Source of the DNA: Mugil cephalus
Lineage: Eukaryota > Chordata > Actinopteri > Mugiliformes > Mugilidae
Assembly: GCF_022458985.1 (NCBI RefSeq)
Contig: NC_061770.1
Coordinates: 39,351,599-39,415,598, forward strand
DNA length: 64,000 nt
Reading direction: 5' to 3'
Position numbers and translations under genes: made by a program. The notes beneath the pieces were generated by a model. It ran no database searches and had not been told where the DNA came from. It saw nothing but the letters and a program-made list of their open reading frames with translations. Position 1 is the first letter of the stretch. Every line of letters begins with the position of its first letter. Of the stretch, positions 22,541-33,199 are shown one piece after another.

Positions 22541-23787
22541 GGAAATCACTATTCATTTGTCAGTCTTTGGTGTGAGAAATATTTGTACGGCATAAAGACT
22601 TTTCCTCCTTGCGTAAATAAATAAAATAAGTCGAGTCTTCGAGGAGTTTAGGACGTTTATTTCTCCCACGTATGGAAAATTACCATGTCACAGTAGAGCA
22701 GAATTAGGTGAGAAATGTATTATGAAAAAAAAATTGAGTTTGAAAGAATATACAGATTATGTTACGTTCCTCTTTACAGCTCGCAAGAGAAACCACAACG
22801 CTGATGATCAACAAAACAACAACCGTGCACAGTGCATGTGTGGCAAAAGAAGAGCAATTATTTAGAAGTTATTTACAAAAAAAGGTTTTCTAAAATATGG
22901 GGTGAAGGAAGAGCTATGAGGGGTTGTACCAAATAAATGAAAGAAAGCATAAAAAAAGGCCTGACTTATCACTTTCTGATGTGAAAAACAAAACAAATAA
23001 AACGCCTCTCTATCTTCTCTACTATATACTACTACTACTATACTATATGTAATTGCTAAGAGATTAAATGTGGACAGTGAGGTAGTGGTAACGTTTTTGA
23101 TTTATATGACAAAAACTTGATTTTAATAAATAGTTAAGTTCCTTTTATCTTTTGCCTATTTTAGACAAAATTGAGCAGTTTTGGAGATACATATAGTTTT
23201 TCTCATTCTCATCCTCTGGAGACACTTGTTACTATGCAGGGACGCGACGAGCCGGTGTGGACGAGACGCGGGGTTCACCCTGGACGGGTTGCCAGTATCA
23301 CAGGACTAACACAGTGTGGTGGAGAATTACATTTTAATTCTTACTTCTCTCATATACGCTGTCTGTATTTGCTTAAGTGACCTTTTAGCCCACATGAGTT
23401 CATAAGTTAAAATAAGTTCATCAGGAATTCACCCAGAGTTCATAATAAACGAGACAAGACGTTAGATTTTCTATGTGCAGGCGTGCAGACTGAAGACCTT
23501 TAGTTGTCTCGTTTGACTTCGCTTGCACTTCCTCTTCACGTTCTCGCCTACTGGTTTGTGCACTGCTGCAAAAGAATGTGAATATGGAGGAGAGTCAGAT
23601 TCTGTTTCCTGTTTCCTGCCATCACACACTGAGAGAGACAACACATTGACACATTGAGATGACTCACAGTCACACCTACGGTCAATTTAAAATCATCACT
23701 TAACTTCACTTAGATCTCACTTGGATTCAAACCTTAGATCTTTCTTTGAAAGTCACTCGAATGAAAAAGGCCAAAGTACATTACACT
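22541..23787. other. No gene seen; repeat fragments
   Basis: AT-rich intergenic sequence. At 23200-23330 and 23640-23730 are fragments of the dispersed repeat also seen at 18.7 kb (GGGTTCACCCTGGACGGGTT). No spliced or single-exon gene was recognised. Confidence 0.4.
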
Positions 23788-24353
23788 CAGTGCGTTTACA
23801 TGCACGTGAAAAAAGAAAAACAAATTATTGCCTTAATCGGACTATAAAAGGAGAATTTAAGTGCATGTGAACAAGTTCTCATTGTCCAATTGAGACATCC
23901 AGATAATGCGATTGAATCGGAGATTTCATCGGATAACGCGTGTGCGCATGCTCCACAAACACTGCGCTGGCGTGTGACCCCGGAACAAACACGTCCAAGA
24001 AAGCCGCGCGTAGAAGAAGAATAAGAAGAGAAACAGAGCAGTCTGAGGGATAGCGCGAATCTTACCTGCATCAGAAGTAGCATGAACGAGATTAAAAATG
24101 TAGTATTATCCATCTGGTTGTTGCCTGAAATGCCGGTCCGCCGCTTGAACGACTCTTGTTTATTGCATCAACCGGAAATCGGACCGTATTAACGTGGTAT
24201 TAACCCGCTGGAAAGACACGTATCGCCACCTAGTGTGGAGGAGGAGAACAGTTATTCGATTTTCTTGCGCTGCATGTAAACTGGGACAAGGACTGTAGTG
24301 AGAAAGTGTAATTTTGAGCATAGCTCGATTAAGCTCTGCATGTAAACGCACTG
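23788..24353. mobile_element. 566-bp inverted-repeat element (MITE)
   Basis: Begins CAGTGCGTTTACATGCA and ends with its exact reverse complement TGCATGTAAACGCACTG, a 17-base perfect terminal inverted repeat. There is no transposase frame inside. The paralogous flank at about 18950-19140 lacks it, which confirms a real insertion. A half-copy of the same end (ACTCAGTACGTTTACATGCA) lies near 1388. Superfamily not assigned; the target duplication is too short to read with confidence. Confidence 0.75.
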
Positions 24354-24959
24354 AACTCTGGAGAAGAGACGGCAGCTGTCACTTCATTAAATGCACCAAA
24401 ATCATATTTAAGTGACAAATCCCTCACGAAGCTGTGCAGCAGGAGGAAGTCAAATTACATCCCCATGTAAGGGAGGAGGTTGGAGTAGATGGATGGGTCA
24501 ACCACACGTGGGATTTTAACATTTAACAAATGTGTATTTATTAATCATATTATTGTAACCACCACTACTATATTATCTGCAAGAGGCGGGGCACAACCTG
24601 GACATGTTGCTAAATAGCCAGTTACCTATTGGCCATAGGTGCGTAGGGACAACATGCAAACTCCATAAAGAAAGGCCCAAGCCAACCAACATGTGTAACC
24701 ATTAAGCCTTTATATGAACCCAAACAATCATATGTGCCTAAACAAACCGTAGCAGATATTTTTTTCTGGTGCACTCTGGTATGAGCTTCATGTTGCCACA
24801 AAAATAACTGGAACAGGAGTACATTAATATTGTATTCGTATTAAATATGGAGAACAGCATTAAGAATCATTAAGTCTGATCTTCATCTTTAAACTTGTTC
24901 CAGACATTTTTTTTCTAATGTTGACTTTGCCTCTTTACAAACCCACTGTTTCGATAAAT

Positions 24960-26265
24960 GTTGGCAAGTTGAAGTTGAAACAAAAAGCGGCTTGAATCTG
25001 GACGGACTCAAGTTAAATAAGTTATTGCATGAAAAGCAGCTACGCAGCATTATTTTTCAATTTTTTTGTCAAGACGTGTGATAATCAATTGATATTTTCT
25101 ATATTCTGTTTAGAAGTGTGAATATTTACGTGACTAACGTAAATAAGATGATGTGATCGAATGAAGAATGAGGTCGTGGATAATGCAGGGAGGAAACATG
25201 TAGCGAGTCTGAGACAAACTAGAGAACAATGAGGAGCTGTTCTGAAGTGATAAAAGTTGCAAAGGAGGGAGTAACACAGCTGCAAGGACCTGGCAGAGGA
25301 GGATGAGCGTGAGAGAGAAATGTGAGGTCTACGTCAGGGAGGAACAGGTAGGAAGGACTTTCTCTTCTTTCTAGGGCGCTGTCCCAGGGGATTGGAGGAC
25401 CTAAGTGTCCAAGGGTAGGGACCAACCCGTCCACCAACGATGGGAGAGTTAAGTCTAAAACATGACTCCTCCCCACCTGTAGACAACCAATCATATTCAT
25501 TTTGTTATAATGGCGTGAAACTACTGAAAATCATCCTTTTCTGGGACGTTGGCCAAGGTTGACTAAACAGATAAGGCCCAAGAGCATGAATTTGTATATT
25601 CCAACATATATATTTGAATAAATAGCTTAACAGCACACAGCAAGAAGTGATTTTAGTGTTTTTTCCAGAGGAATTAACAAACACACTAACAACGCTGATG
25701 CGGAATTGGACGACTGTTTGGGCCGACCTCGAGGACTGACCTTAAATCAAGGTATGCAGAAACCTGTTAATATACCAAATTGTGCATATTGAATATGATC
25801 AAATTAAGTGAGTGAAGAGGAAGTAAGGATACATTTTTAAGGTGGAGTATCTTTGAGCATTTTTGATATGGATGCTTGAGTTTGGAATATAGAAATAATC
25901 AAAAGCTTGATTTAAAGGCCAGAGTGGAATAAATAAACAGTGGAAATACATAAGAACATAATAGTAGTTCTTAGTACTAATAGTAGTACTAATGGTAATA
26001 CTTGTGAATAGTGAAATGAGTGACATGAACAGGCCAAGATATGTTTAGGTGGAGGGAAAGTTCCTTATTACATATCAACAGGCCCAGTCTCTGTGGAGTG
26101 TAAGGAGGGAGATAGGGCAAAGTCCTCACCATTATTACTAAGATATCACCAATACTTGTGTACTTATCGGTTTGTGGTTACTGTTCAGATTGGGCTAACC
26201 ACAAGCCAGCGATAAATTAGGTTCAATAGTTTAGTGAAAACACATAAAGACACTGGCTGACAGCT
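24960..26265. other. About 1.3 kb absent from the paralogous B promoter flank
   Basis: Sequence before 24960 and after 26265 lines up with one continuous flank at about 29450-29700. The stretch between therefore looks inserted here or lost there. No domain or repeat ends were recognised. Confidence 0.45.
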
Positions 26266-26572
26266 TCTTGTGAAGGGAGAAGTAAAAAAAAGTCTATAAA
26301 AGTCAACAAACATGCGTCATATTCCTCTATGTACAGATCATGTTATGTAGCTAATCCATCTCCCACCATTATTTTATTTATACACTACTATCGCTGCACA
26401 GTATCAGTAGGTGAACAGTAGATTACAGACATTTGTAATCTACTGAGTTCTACAGATGTGTGAATCTAGTTTTGCAGTTTACAAAGTTTAATCTTTGGTT
26501 GTTCACAAAACACACGGACACTAAGTGATATTTGTTTACTCCTTTAACGTGAAACAGACAAGTACCGTTTCT

Positions 26573-26585
26573 GTGAAACTGAAAC
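26573..26585 (+). promoter_or_regulatory. ISRE upstream of the first subfamily B promoter
   Basis: Reads GTGAAACTGAAAC, matching the ISRE consensus closely (GAAANNGAAAC). A second half-site, GTGAAACAG, lies at 26549. It is about 170 bases before the weak TATA-like region near 26743. Confidence 0.7.
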
Positions 26586-26660
26586 AAAAGAGACATCCTG
26601 AAATAACCACAACCACAGGAAGAAAGTCACTGTCACCAATATTTGCCCGCCCAATGACTT

Positions 26661-26662
<2 letters not shown>

Positions 26663-26711
<49 letters not shown>
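26663..26711. repeat. AC microsatellite in B promoter
   Basis: About 24 AC units, between the ISRE and the leader exon. It could affect spacing or form Z-DNA. Confidence 0.9.
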
Positions 26712-26714
<3 letters not shown>

Positions 26715-26957
26715 GCTGCGACAAGCGGAAGCTCACACCAGTTGTACATAAACCATGGTATTGTGTGCTATCTCCTCCTCCTCCCATTGATCATCTTTCA
26801 TTTCCTTCAGAGGTAAGTACAGAAACATAACAACTTTCACTCTGCAGGTCTTTAAAAATTGTAATTTCCAAGTCAAAATGTCACAGGTGCTCTTGCAGTG
26901 TGAGTGTCTGCTTTTCAGTTGTGCGTTGGTTCTTCATAGGTTTGAATCAGAATCATT

Positions 26958-29900
26958 ATGGCAGCATCAACCCTGACCAGGACCAAAGGGTGGACGTCCC
27001 CAGGCCTGGTCCTCACCTTCAGCCTGCTGTGTCTGGTCGGCTTTGCAAGTTCCCTGATTGACAGGAATGAACTGGTAAATTAATTATAGTTTAAACTTCC
27101 TGTGTAGAAACCTATGTCACATTTATCTGCATGTCGCCGTCAGTGTTGCAGGTTCCAGACTATTGAACCAACCACCAATATACAAAAATCAGTAATATAA
27201 AAAAACAAGACCAGGATACCTAGGTGGTAGGGGTGTAACGGTATTTGTATTATGTAAATTATTAATACGTTTTTGTTTTTTTTTACCGTTTAAATAACAA
27301 GTTTTTCACAAGAAGCGGCTGAGCGGACTATTTAACACCTCCCGCCCACAGGCGTTGCAGCAGCAGTTACTAATCAGCATAGGGGAAGAGAGATGATTGC
27401 TTAACGTTACATTACGTGATACAAGGTATTATTTCAGAAGGCCAGTGCACTTATTACCGCGTGTGTGTCTAGAGGATCATGCGAAATTTCCAGTGGACGA
27501 CGTCGAAATTGTCCAGTTCCTCCGGTGTAACCTTGTGTCGCATTGCCTCCTTCTTTTCATATTCTCTTCCTCTTTCTCTTCTGCTGCATCCCAGTCTTCA
27601 AAATGATCAAATCCACCAAATAGGTTAAAGTTACCAAAGCATTTGAGCCAGCACAATGATTTAGAACTTATGGATGTCCATTATCACTTTTTAATGTACA
27701 CCCCGCAGCCAATCAGAATCGAGGATTCACCCAGACAATGGTTTCAGTAGAGGTTAATACCCGGCGGGGTGAAAGTGTGTTTTTTCTTTTCCTATACGAA
27801 CAAAACGAATGAATGGTACGAAAACCCTAATGTTTTATTCTATTTATTTTTTAACTTTTTACATCAGGAGATGGTTTTAGTTTTGCAGTTTCTGTTCAAA
27901 ATAAATGAAAAAAGCTAGTCTTATACATGCCTGACTTTTTGTTGCTATTTTCCCGTTGTACCGAAACCGTATCAAACCGTGACCCACATACCGAGGTACG
28001 TACCGAACCGTGACTTGTGCGTACCGTTACACTCCCACTAGGCGGGTATTGAAACTTTCTATTTATTTTCGGCAGGTGTAAAAAAATAAATAAAAAAAGC
28101 TGTAAACTAAGAGTGTTAATAGTTTATTTTCATTAATTAACTTAATGCACAATGAATAAACAGAAGAGAAATCTAAATCAAATCAATATTTGGTGTGGCC
28201 ACCAAGACAGCTTCAGTTCTTCTAGGTTCACTTACACACAGTTTTTGAAGGAACTCGGCTGGTAGGTTGTTCTAAATATCTTGGAGAACTAATCACAGAT
28301 CTTCTGTGGACGTAGGCTTCCTCAAATCCTTCAGTCTCTTCATGTAATCCCAGAAACACTCCATGATGCTGAGATCAGGGCTCTGTGGGGGCCATGCCGT
28401 CACTACCAGGACTTCTTGTTCTTCTTTACACTGAAGATTGTTCTTAATGATCTTGGCTGTGTGTTTGGGATCTTTGAGGACACCGTTAATCCTGACCAAA
28501 TCCCCAACTACATCTGTAGAAATGCAGCCCCAAACTTGCACGGAGCCTCCACCATGCTTCACTGTTGCCTGCAGACACTCATTATTGTAGCAGTATCCAT
28601 CCCTGATTAATAATGAAGTGTACCAATAAGAATACAGATACTGGTTTGAAGGCAAAGGCTAGTAACACCAAATACTGATTTATATTTGTCTTTTGTTTGC
28701 TCACTTTGCATTATTTAATTGTTAAAATGAACAAGTAGTATTTGTATTTTTGAAAGGATTCTTAGTTTACAGCATTTTTTTTAAACCTGCCTTAAACTTT
28801 TGTACAATACTGTACATGCTGCAAACTAATCACCAAGTCACAAACAAAATAATATTTAACCCAGAATTAAATGTACTGGAGCCATAAACCGTAACATGCC
28901 TAAGTATTACAAATCGCACACAACACAAAGGGAAAGCATATTTTCTATCGTATTTTTGTATGTACTTAACAACTTCATGTGTGTTTGAGTTACCCTTACG
29001 AAATCACACTTCCATGGGGAAGTCCACGGGTGAATCAAATTTCCACACTGCCCCCTGCTGGCAAAACTGAAATACTCAGTGTATTGGAAAGAGATCTTGT
29101 ATTTTTTCTATGGGATAATAACTGGCCACTGTAGCTGATTTTATGAATATTTCTCTCACAGAAATACTATTCACACAATAAAATAAACCAATATTGCATA
29201 ATTTGATACAACAGACCATGAAATTTTATTATAGAAGCCGGAGAGTTATGGGATTAGGAGAGTAAGGTTGAACTGGATAAAAGGCTACATTGAGTTTATT
29301 CAGATTTGTGTTACTAAGTCCACAATTGTGGGCATTATATATGGGGTACCACAAGGGTCAATTCTAGGTCCAAAATGATTCATTCTGTACATCAATGACA
29401 TATTTAAACCCAGAAGCTTCTTTCTTTTATTCAGTGCCAACCACTTTCCCACTGTGTGCAACCACGAAGCCTTTATATGAACCCAAACAATCATATTACC
29501 TTAAATTAGAGTTTTAAGAATACTGACTGATCCTACGTGGAGACCAATTTTATTTAAACGTGTTCCAAATCTTTCTTTCTAACACTGACTTCACAGCTGC
29601 ACCTTTACAAAAACTATTGTTTCTATAACAATGACAAAGATCTATGACAGTTTCTTGTGAAGGAAGAAAAAAGAAAAAAAACAAGTCCATAAAAGCCAAC
29701 AAAGGTGGGTCATAGTCATTATAGTCCTGTGCACAATTACCTTCGTGTTCACAAGATGCACCAACACTAAATGATGTTGGTTTAACTCCTGTGAAGTGAA
29801 ACAGACACGGACCATTTTTGCGAATTCGAAACAAAAGAGAAACCCTCACATAACCTCGGCCCCAAGGAAGAAACTCAAGGTTGTAAATATTGACCTGTCC

Positions 29901-31839
29901 GCCCATTACATGGTACAAGCAAGGTCACACCAGTTGTATATAAAGCACGATGTTGTGTCCCATCTCTTCATTCTTTCATTGGTCGTCTTTGATTTACCTC
30001 ACAGGTAAGTACAGAAACATAATAACTTTCATTCTAAAGGCCTTCAAAGATATTCTTACCTTTCTGGCATTTCTTCACTTCTCTTTTGTGATCTTAAAAT
30101 GCGACTAATAAGGGTGTGGCACATTAAAATGTAAAAGAAATCCTCCAGGTGTAAGTATAAGTATAATAAGTATTTTTCTAAAACAAAATCCACGGACATT
30201 TACAGTTGGGAGATAAAAAAAAAAAAAGTAATATTAATTGAAAAATGAACTGTTATCCAAATGAAATGAAAACAATTAATGTTTCACTTATCTTGAAATA
30301 TTTATTTAATTTAAACATATTCAAACTGCTATGTCTGTAATGTCAGCATGACCAGCTACCATAGTAAAGACAAATAAAAATAAAAATAATGAGAACTAAA
30401 AAAAAAAATTAAGCCTGCCACCTTTTTTTTCTGCATTCATAAAACTTTAAAATCTGGGACAGGAATTTGAACACTTTGAACAAAAGGAACTTAAAGGACC
30501 GACTTACAGAATGAATGACCAATACCCGCGGGAAATTTCAAGACAGGTGAAATAAGCTGCTCCCAATTCTGAGACAGTACGATGAGAAAGGACGGAGAGT
30601 CGCACTAGCAGTGGATAAACTGTACAGAGACGACCAACTTTTTCGGGACAGCCACATAACCACATGGCTATAACTACCACTCCTAGATATCACGACAAAG
30701 TAACAAAAACGACACAAATCCAAATGGAAATAAACCGACCTGATCCTTCCACAGAGAAATCCAATTCTCTTTCTCTCTCTCAAAAAAATGTGTATATGTA
30801 GAAAAACAAAAACAAAGATAAGACCTAACAAAAGGGAATTAATAAAAATGATTACAAATGTTACAACTGGTAACGTTACTGTTATGTAGCAGACACACAT
30901 TGACCTAATAGGCCTACAATGCTAAAAAGGCTCATGGCCAGTGGTCTCATTATGTACAGGTGCTCTTGCAGTGTGAACGTTTCCTTTTCAGTTGTGCGTT
31001 GGTTCTTCATAGGTTTGAATCAGAATCATTATGGCAGCATCAACCCTGACCAGGACCAAAGGGTGGACGTCCACAGGTCACTGCAGGTGTTACACACTAA
31101 GTAGGAGATAAGATTCCTGTAGAAACAGGACAAAGAATGAGACAACAACTGCTTCTGTTCAGTGCAGCTTCACTCAGCAGACTTTAGTTTAGTCAGTGTG
31201 CAAAATATACCTTTTCTCCCTTTCCTGTATTTTAAGGTTATTTCAATCACTATACAAGACTCAAAAATAGCTATAAAACCAGAATACTGTTTTCACAATA
31301 AAACAAACCAATAGTACACAACCTTTGACCACATATCATCATAGGTCATATTGTGTAACTACAGGTCATGTTGTAACATGTATTTGTTTTTTGTTTCTTT
31401 GTTTTTTAGAAAAAGATGAAGGAAACTTATGAGAAATCACTGCAAGCGTTGAACAGCCTGAAGGTGAGTTTTAATGTCACTAACTCGCTCAGGTAACAAA
31501 TAGTAATCTGAGAGTGCCATGTCATGAACAATTTTATTTTTTCCTCTTGAGGCTGAGTACAAGCCAGAGATGGACACCATTTCGGAACGTATTAGCGGAT
31601 TAATGCGCTCCTTAGACACAAGGATAGACAAGCAGAAGACGGCTGAAGAAGGATGGCCTGATGACTTTCCCTCAATGGCTCCATTACTGGAGAGCGCTAA
31701 GGTTCAAGCTGAGCAACTCAAAGCTTATCAAGAAAAAAATAAAGAGGACTTCGATAGACGAATAGTAGACATTGAAAAGAATTTGAGAAAACAGGGAAAG
31801 TTAATCAAGTTCCTTGAGGAGCAGCAGGATGAACTGTAA
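26958..31839 (+). CDS. Subfamily B signal-peptide protein ending QDEL (exons from two gene units)
   Basis: Joinable exons are 26958-27074 (39 codons), 31410-31463 (18) and 31552-31839 (95 plus stop), all phase 0, giving 152 aa. Signal peptide: MAASTLTRTKG then LVLTFSLLCLVGFASS. Exon 2 is KKMKETYEKSLQALNSLK; the last exon is charged helix with KAYQEKNKEDFDRRIVDIEK and ends EEQQDEL. QDEL fits the ER-retrieval pattern, so an ER-lumenal product is likely. The first unit has lost its own downstream exons (LINE and Tc1 relics fill the space) and the second unit (leader at 29.9 kb) has a broken signal exon. A 4.3-kb splice across both is therefore the only way seen to a full protein. Inference; needs transcript evidence. 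Confidence 0.6.
27228..28037. mobile_element. 810-bp hAT-like non-autonomous element
   Basis: Begins TAGGGGTGTAACGGTA and ends TACCGTTACACTCCCA, imperfect inverted ends of the type known from fish hAT elements. It is flanked by CTAGGTGG (27220-27227) and CTAGGCGG (28038-28045), an 8-base duplication with one change. No transposase frame. It lies in the long intron of the B gene. Confidence 0.75.
28080..28815 (-). mobile_element. Degenerate Tc1-like transposon with internal deletion
   Basis: The minus strand at 28293-28655 encodes ATVKHGGGSVQVWGC, DPKHTAKIIKNNL and WPPQSPDLSIMECFWDYMKR, the middle and C-terminal blocks of a Tc1 transposase. Sequence between and before them is missing. The AACTTTTGTACAATACTGTA near 28795 and the CAATATTTGGTGTGGCCACC near 28183 are typical of one fish Tc1 group. 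Clearly dead, and of a different type from the element at 56.2 kb. Confidence 0.75.
29225..29440 (+). mobile_element. LINE reverse transcriptase fragment
   Basis: Plus-strand codons give WIKGYIEFIQ, then GIIYGVPQGSILGPK and FILYINDIF, the RT block before the catalytic box. It starts where exon 3 of the first B unit would be expected: the preceding 200 bases match the intron just upstream of exon 3 at 35.5-35.7 kb. Confidence 0.7.
29937..30004 (+). promoter_or_regulatory. TATA box and leader exon of the second subfamily B unit
   Basis: TATATAAA at 29937-29944, leader ending at a GTAAGT donor after 30004. Closely matches 36970-37037. The ISRE region upstream (GTGAAGTGAAACAG near 29790) is degenerate compared with 26573. 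The leader has no intact signal exon to splice to. Confidence 0.55.
31013..31077 (+). pseudogene. Truncated subfamily B signal exon
   Basis: Repeats the acceptor, the untranslated start and MAASTLTRTKGWTST of the exon at 26940-27074 almost exactly, then breaks off inside the exon and continues as intron-2-like sequence (TCACTGCAGGTGTTACA). The hydrophobic core and the donor are gone. It is the deletion scar that disables the second B unit on its own. Confidence 0.75.
31078..31290. repeat. Duplicated intron segment, copy 1
   Basis: Shares long runs with 32818-33045, for example AAGATTCCTGTAGAAACAGG and AGCTTCACTCAGCAGACTTT. Both are copies of subfamily B intron 2, marking an extra, otherwise lost, gene unit at 32.8 kb. 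Confidence 0.75.
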
Positions 31840-32817
31840 ACATTCCTGTCAGTCAATGCATCTCTCTCCATCTGTTGGCTCTTTAATTCGCGCTTTCTTT
31901 TGGTGCAGCTTCATCATAATGTTTCTGAAAGCAGCAGTTAACTCTTAAACTATTTCAGATATATAACATAAAATATTAGAGAAGGTCATATTATTGATAG
32001 GAATGTGAAATAATTTGATATATTGGCTATGCTTTGTTGGTGATACCAGTAATAATGATGATAATAAAAGTGTCTCTGCAAGATGATATAAACACACGTA
32101 ACTAATGTCACTAACATTGTCACATTACTATGTTACTGTTGTTATAATGAACTTGGAGAAAACACTTGTGATGTTAATGAATGAAAATCAAATAAAATGT
32201 TTGTGTAATGCCTTCTTACTTTGTGTTAATCACCTCAACTTGGTAAATCAGATAATGGTTTCTCACAGAATAGTGGGAAAAGTTTAATTATGAGAAAACA
32301 ATAGTTTGTCTTACTCCCCCAGAAGCGTGTGACCTGTTGAATTAAAAACTATTCTATTAGTGTTAATATTAACGGTGTTGGGGAAGTTACTTATTACTAG
32401 TTACTTCTGCAAACTGTAATGAGATTACTTTACTAGTTATTGCGTTTGAAAAGTAACTTCACTACTTATTGCTTTGTGACATTTCCTGTTGTTACCATTG
32501 AAGGAGCCTGGGTGGGTCGTCATAGGAACTGATTTCACCTGAGAGATGGGAGGAGCCAAAAGGCATAAAGTCCCAGTCTTTTGTTATAACCAGTATTGGT
32601 TTAGGTTTGGTTTGTTTCAACACTCATCCACACCCTCTCACGCACCCACACTTTACACTACTGATCCTCTTCATATTGACACACTTCATGTTTTTTGTTT
32701 ATTTCTGTGGTTAATTTAAATAAATCACATTTGGTTGACTTTATCACTGTGTGTGATGTCCCTGCTTGTTACCACCATGAGCCAGGCTGTGACACTTTAC
32801 TTTCCCATTATTGCATG
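31840..32817. other. 3' flank of B unit 2; no gene seen
   Basis: At 32380-32470 is a fragment of the fish repeat with GTTACTTATTACTAGTTAC words. At 32500-32815 is a stretch that may be an LTR-like or other element (TGTGACATTTCCTG ... GAGCCAGGCTGTGACA), not assignable by eye. Confidence 0.35.
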
Positions 32818-33045
32818 TCACTGCAGGTGTTACAGGTTCTAGACTAAAGAACTCATAGGAAGATAAGATTCCTGTAGAAACAGGAGAAGGAACGAGAAAA
32901 CAACTGCTTCTGTTCAGTCCAGCTTCACTCAGCAGACTTTAATTTAGTCAGTGTGCAAAATATACCTTTTCTCCTTGCCCTGTATTTTAATATTATTTCA
33001 ACCACTATACAAGAATCAATATTATCTATAAAACCAGAATACCTA
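32818..33045. repeat. Duplicated intron segment, copy 2
   Basis: Second copy of the sequence at 31078-31290; see that entry. It precedes the LINE insertion at 33.2 kb. Confidence 0.75.
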
Positions 33046-33199
33046 GGTAACTTACAATACATTTTGGTTTTAAATGAAATCCCCTCATTCAATCCCTTCA
33101 TTTATCATTAAAATAATCCTGAGTTCAATCAGTACAACACTAATACACTCTCACTCAGTCATCAACTGAAACAGTATTTGCATTTAATTCACAACTATC

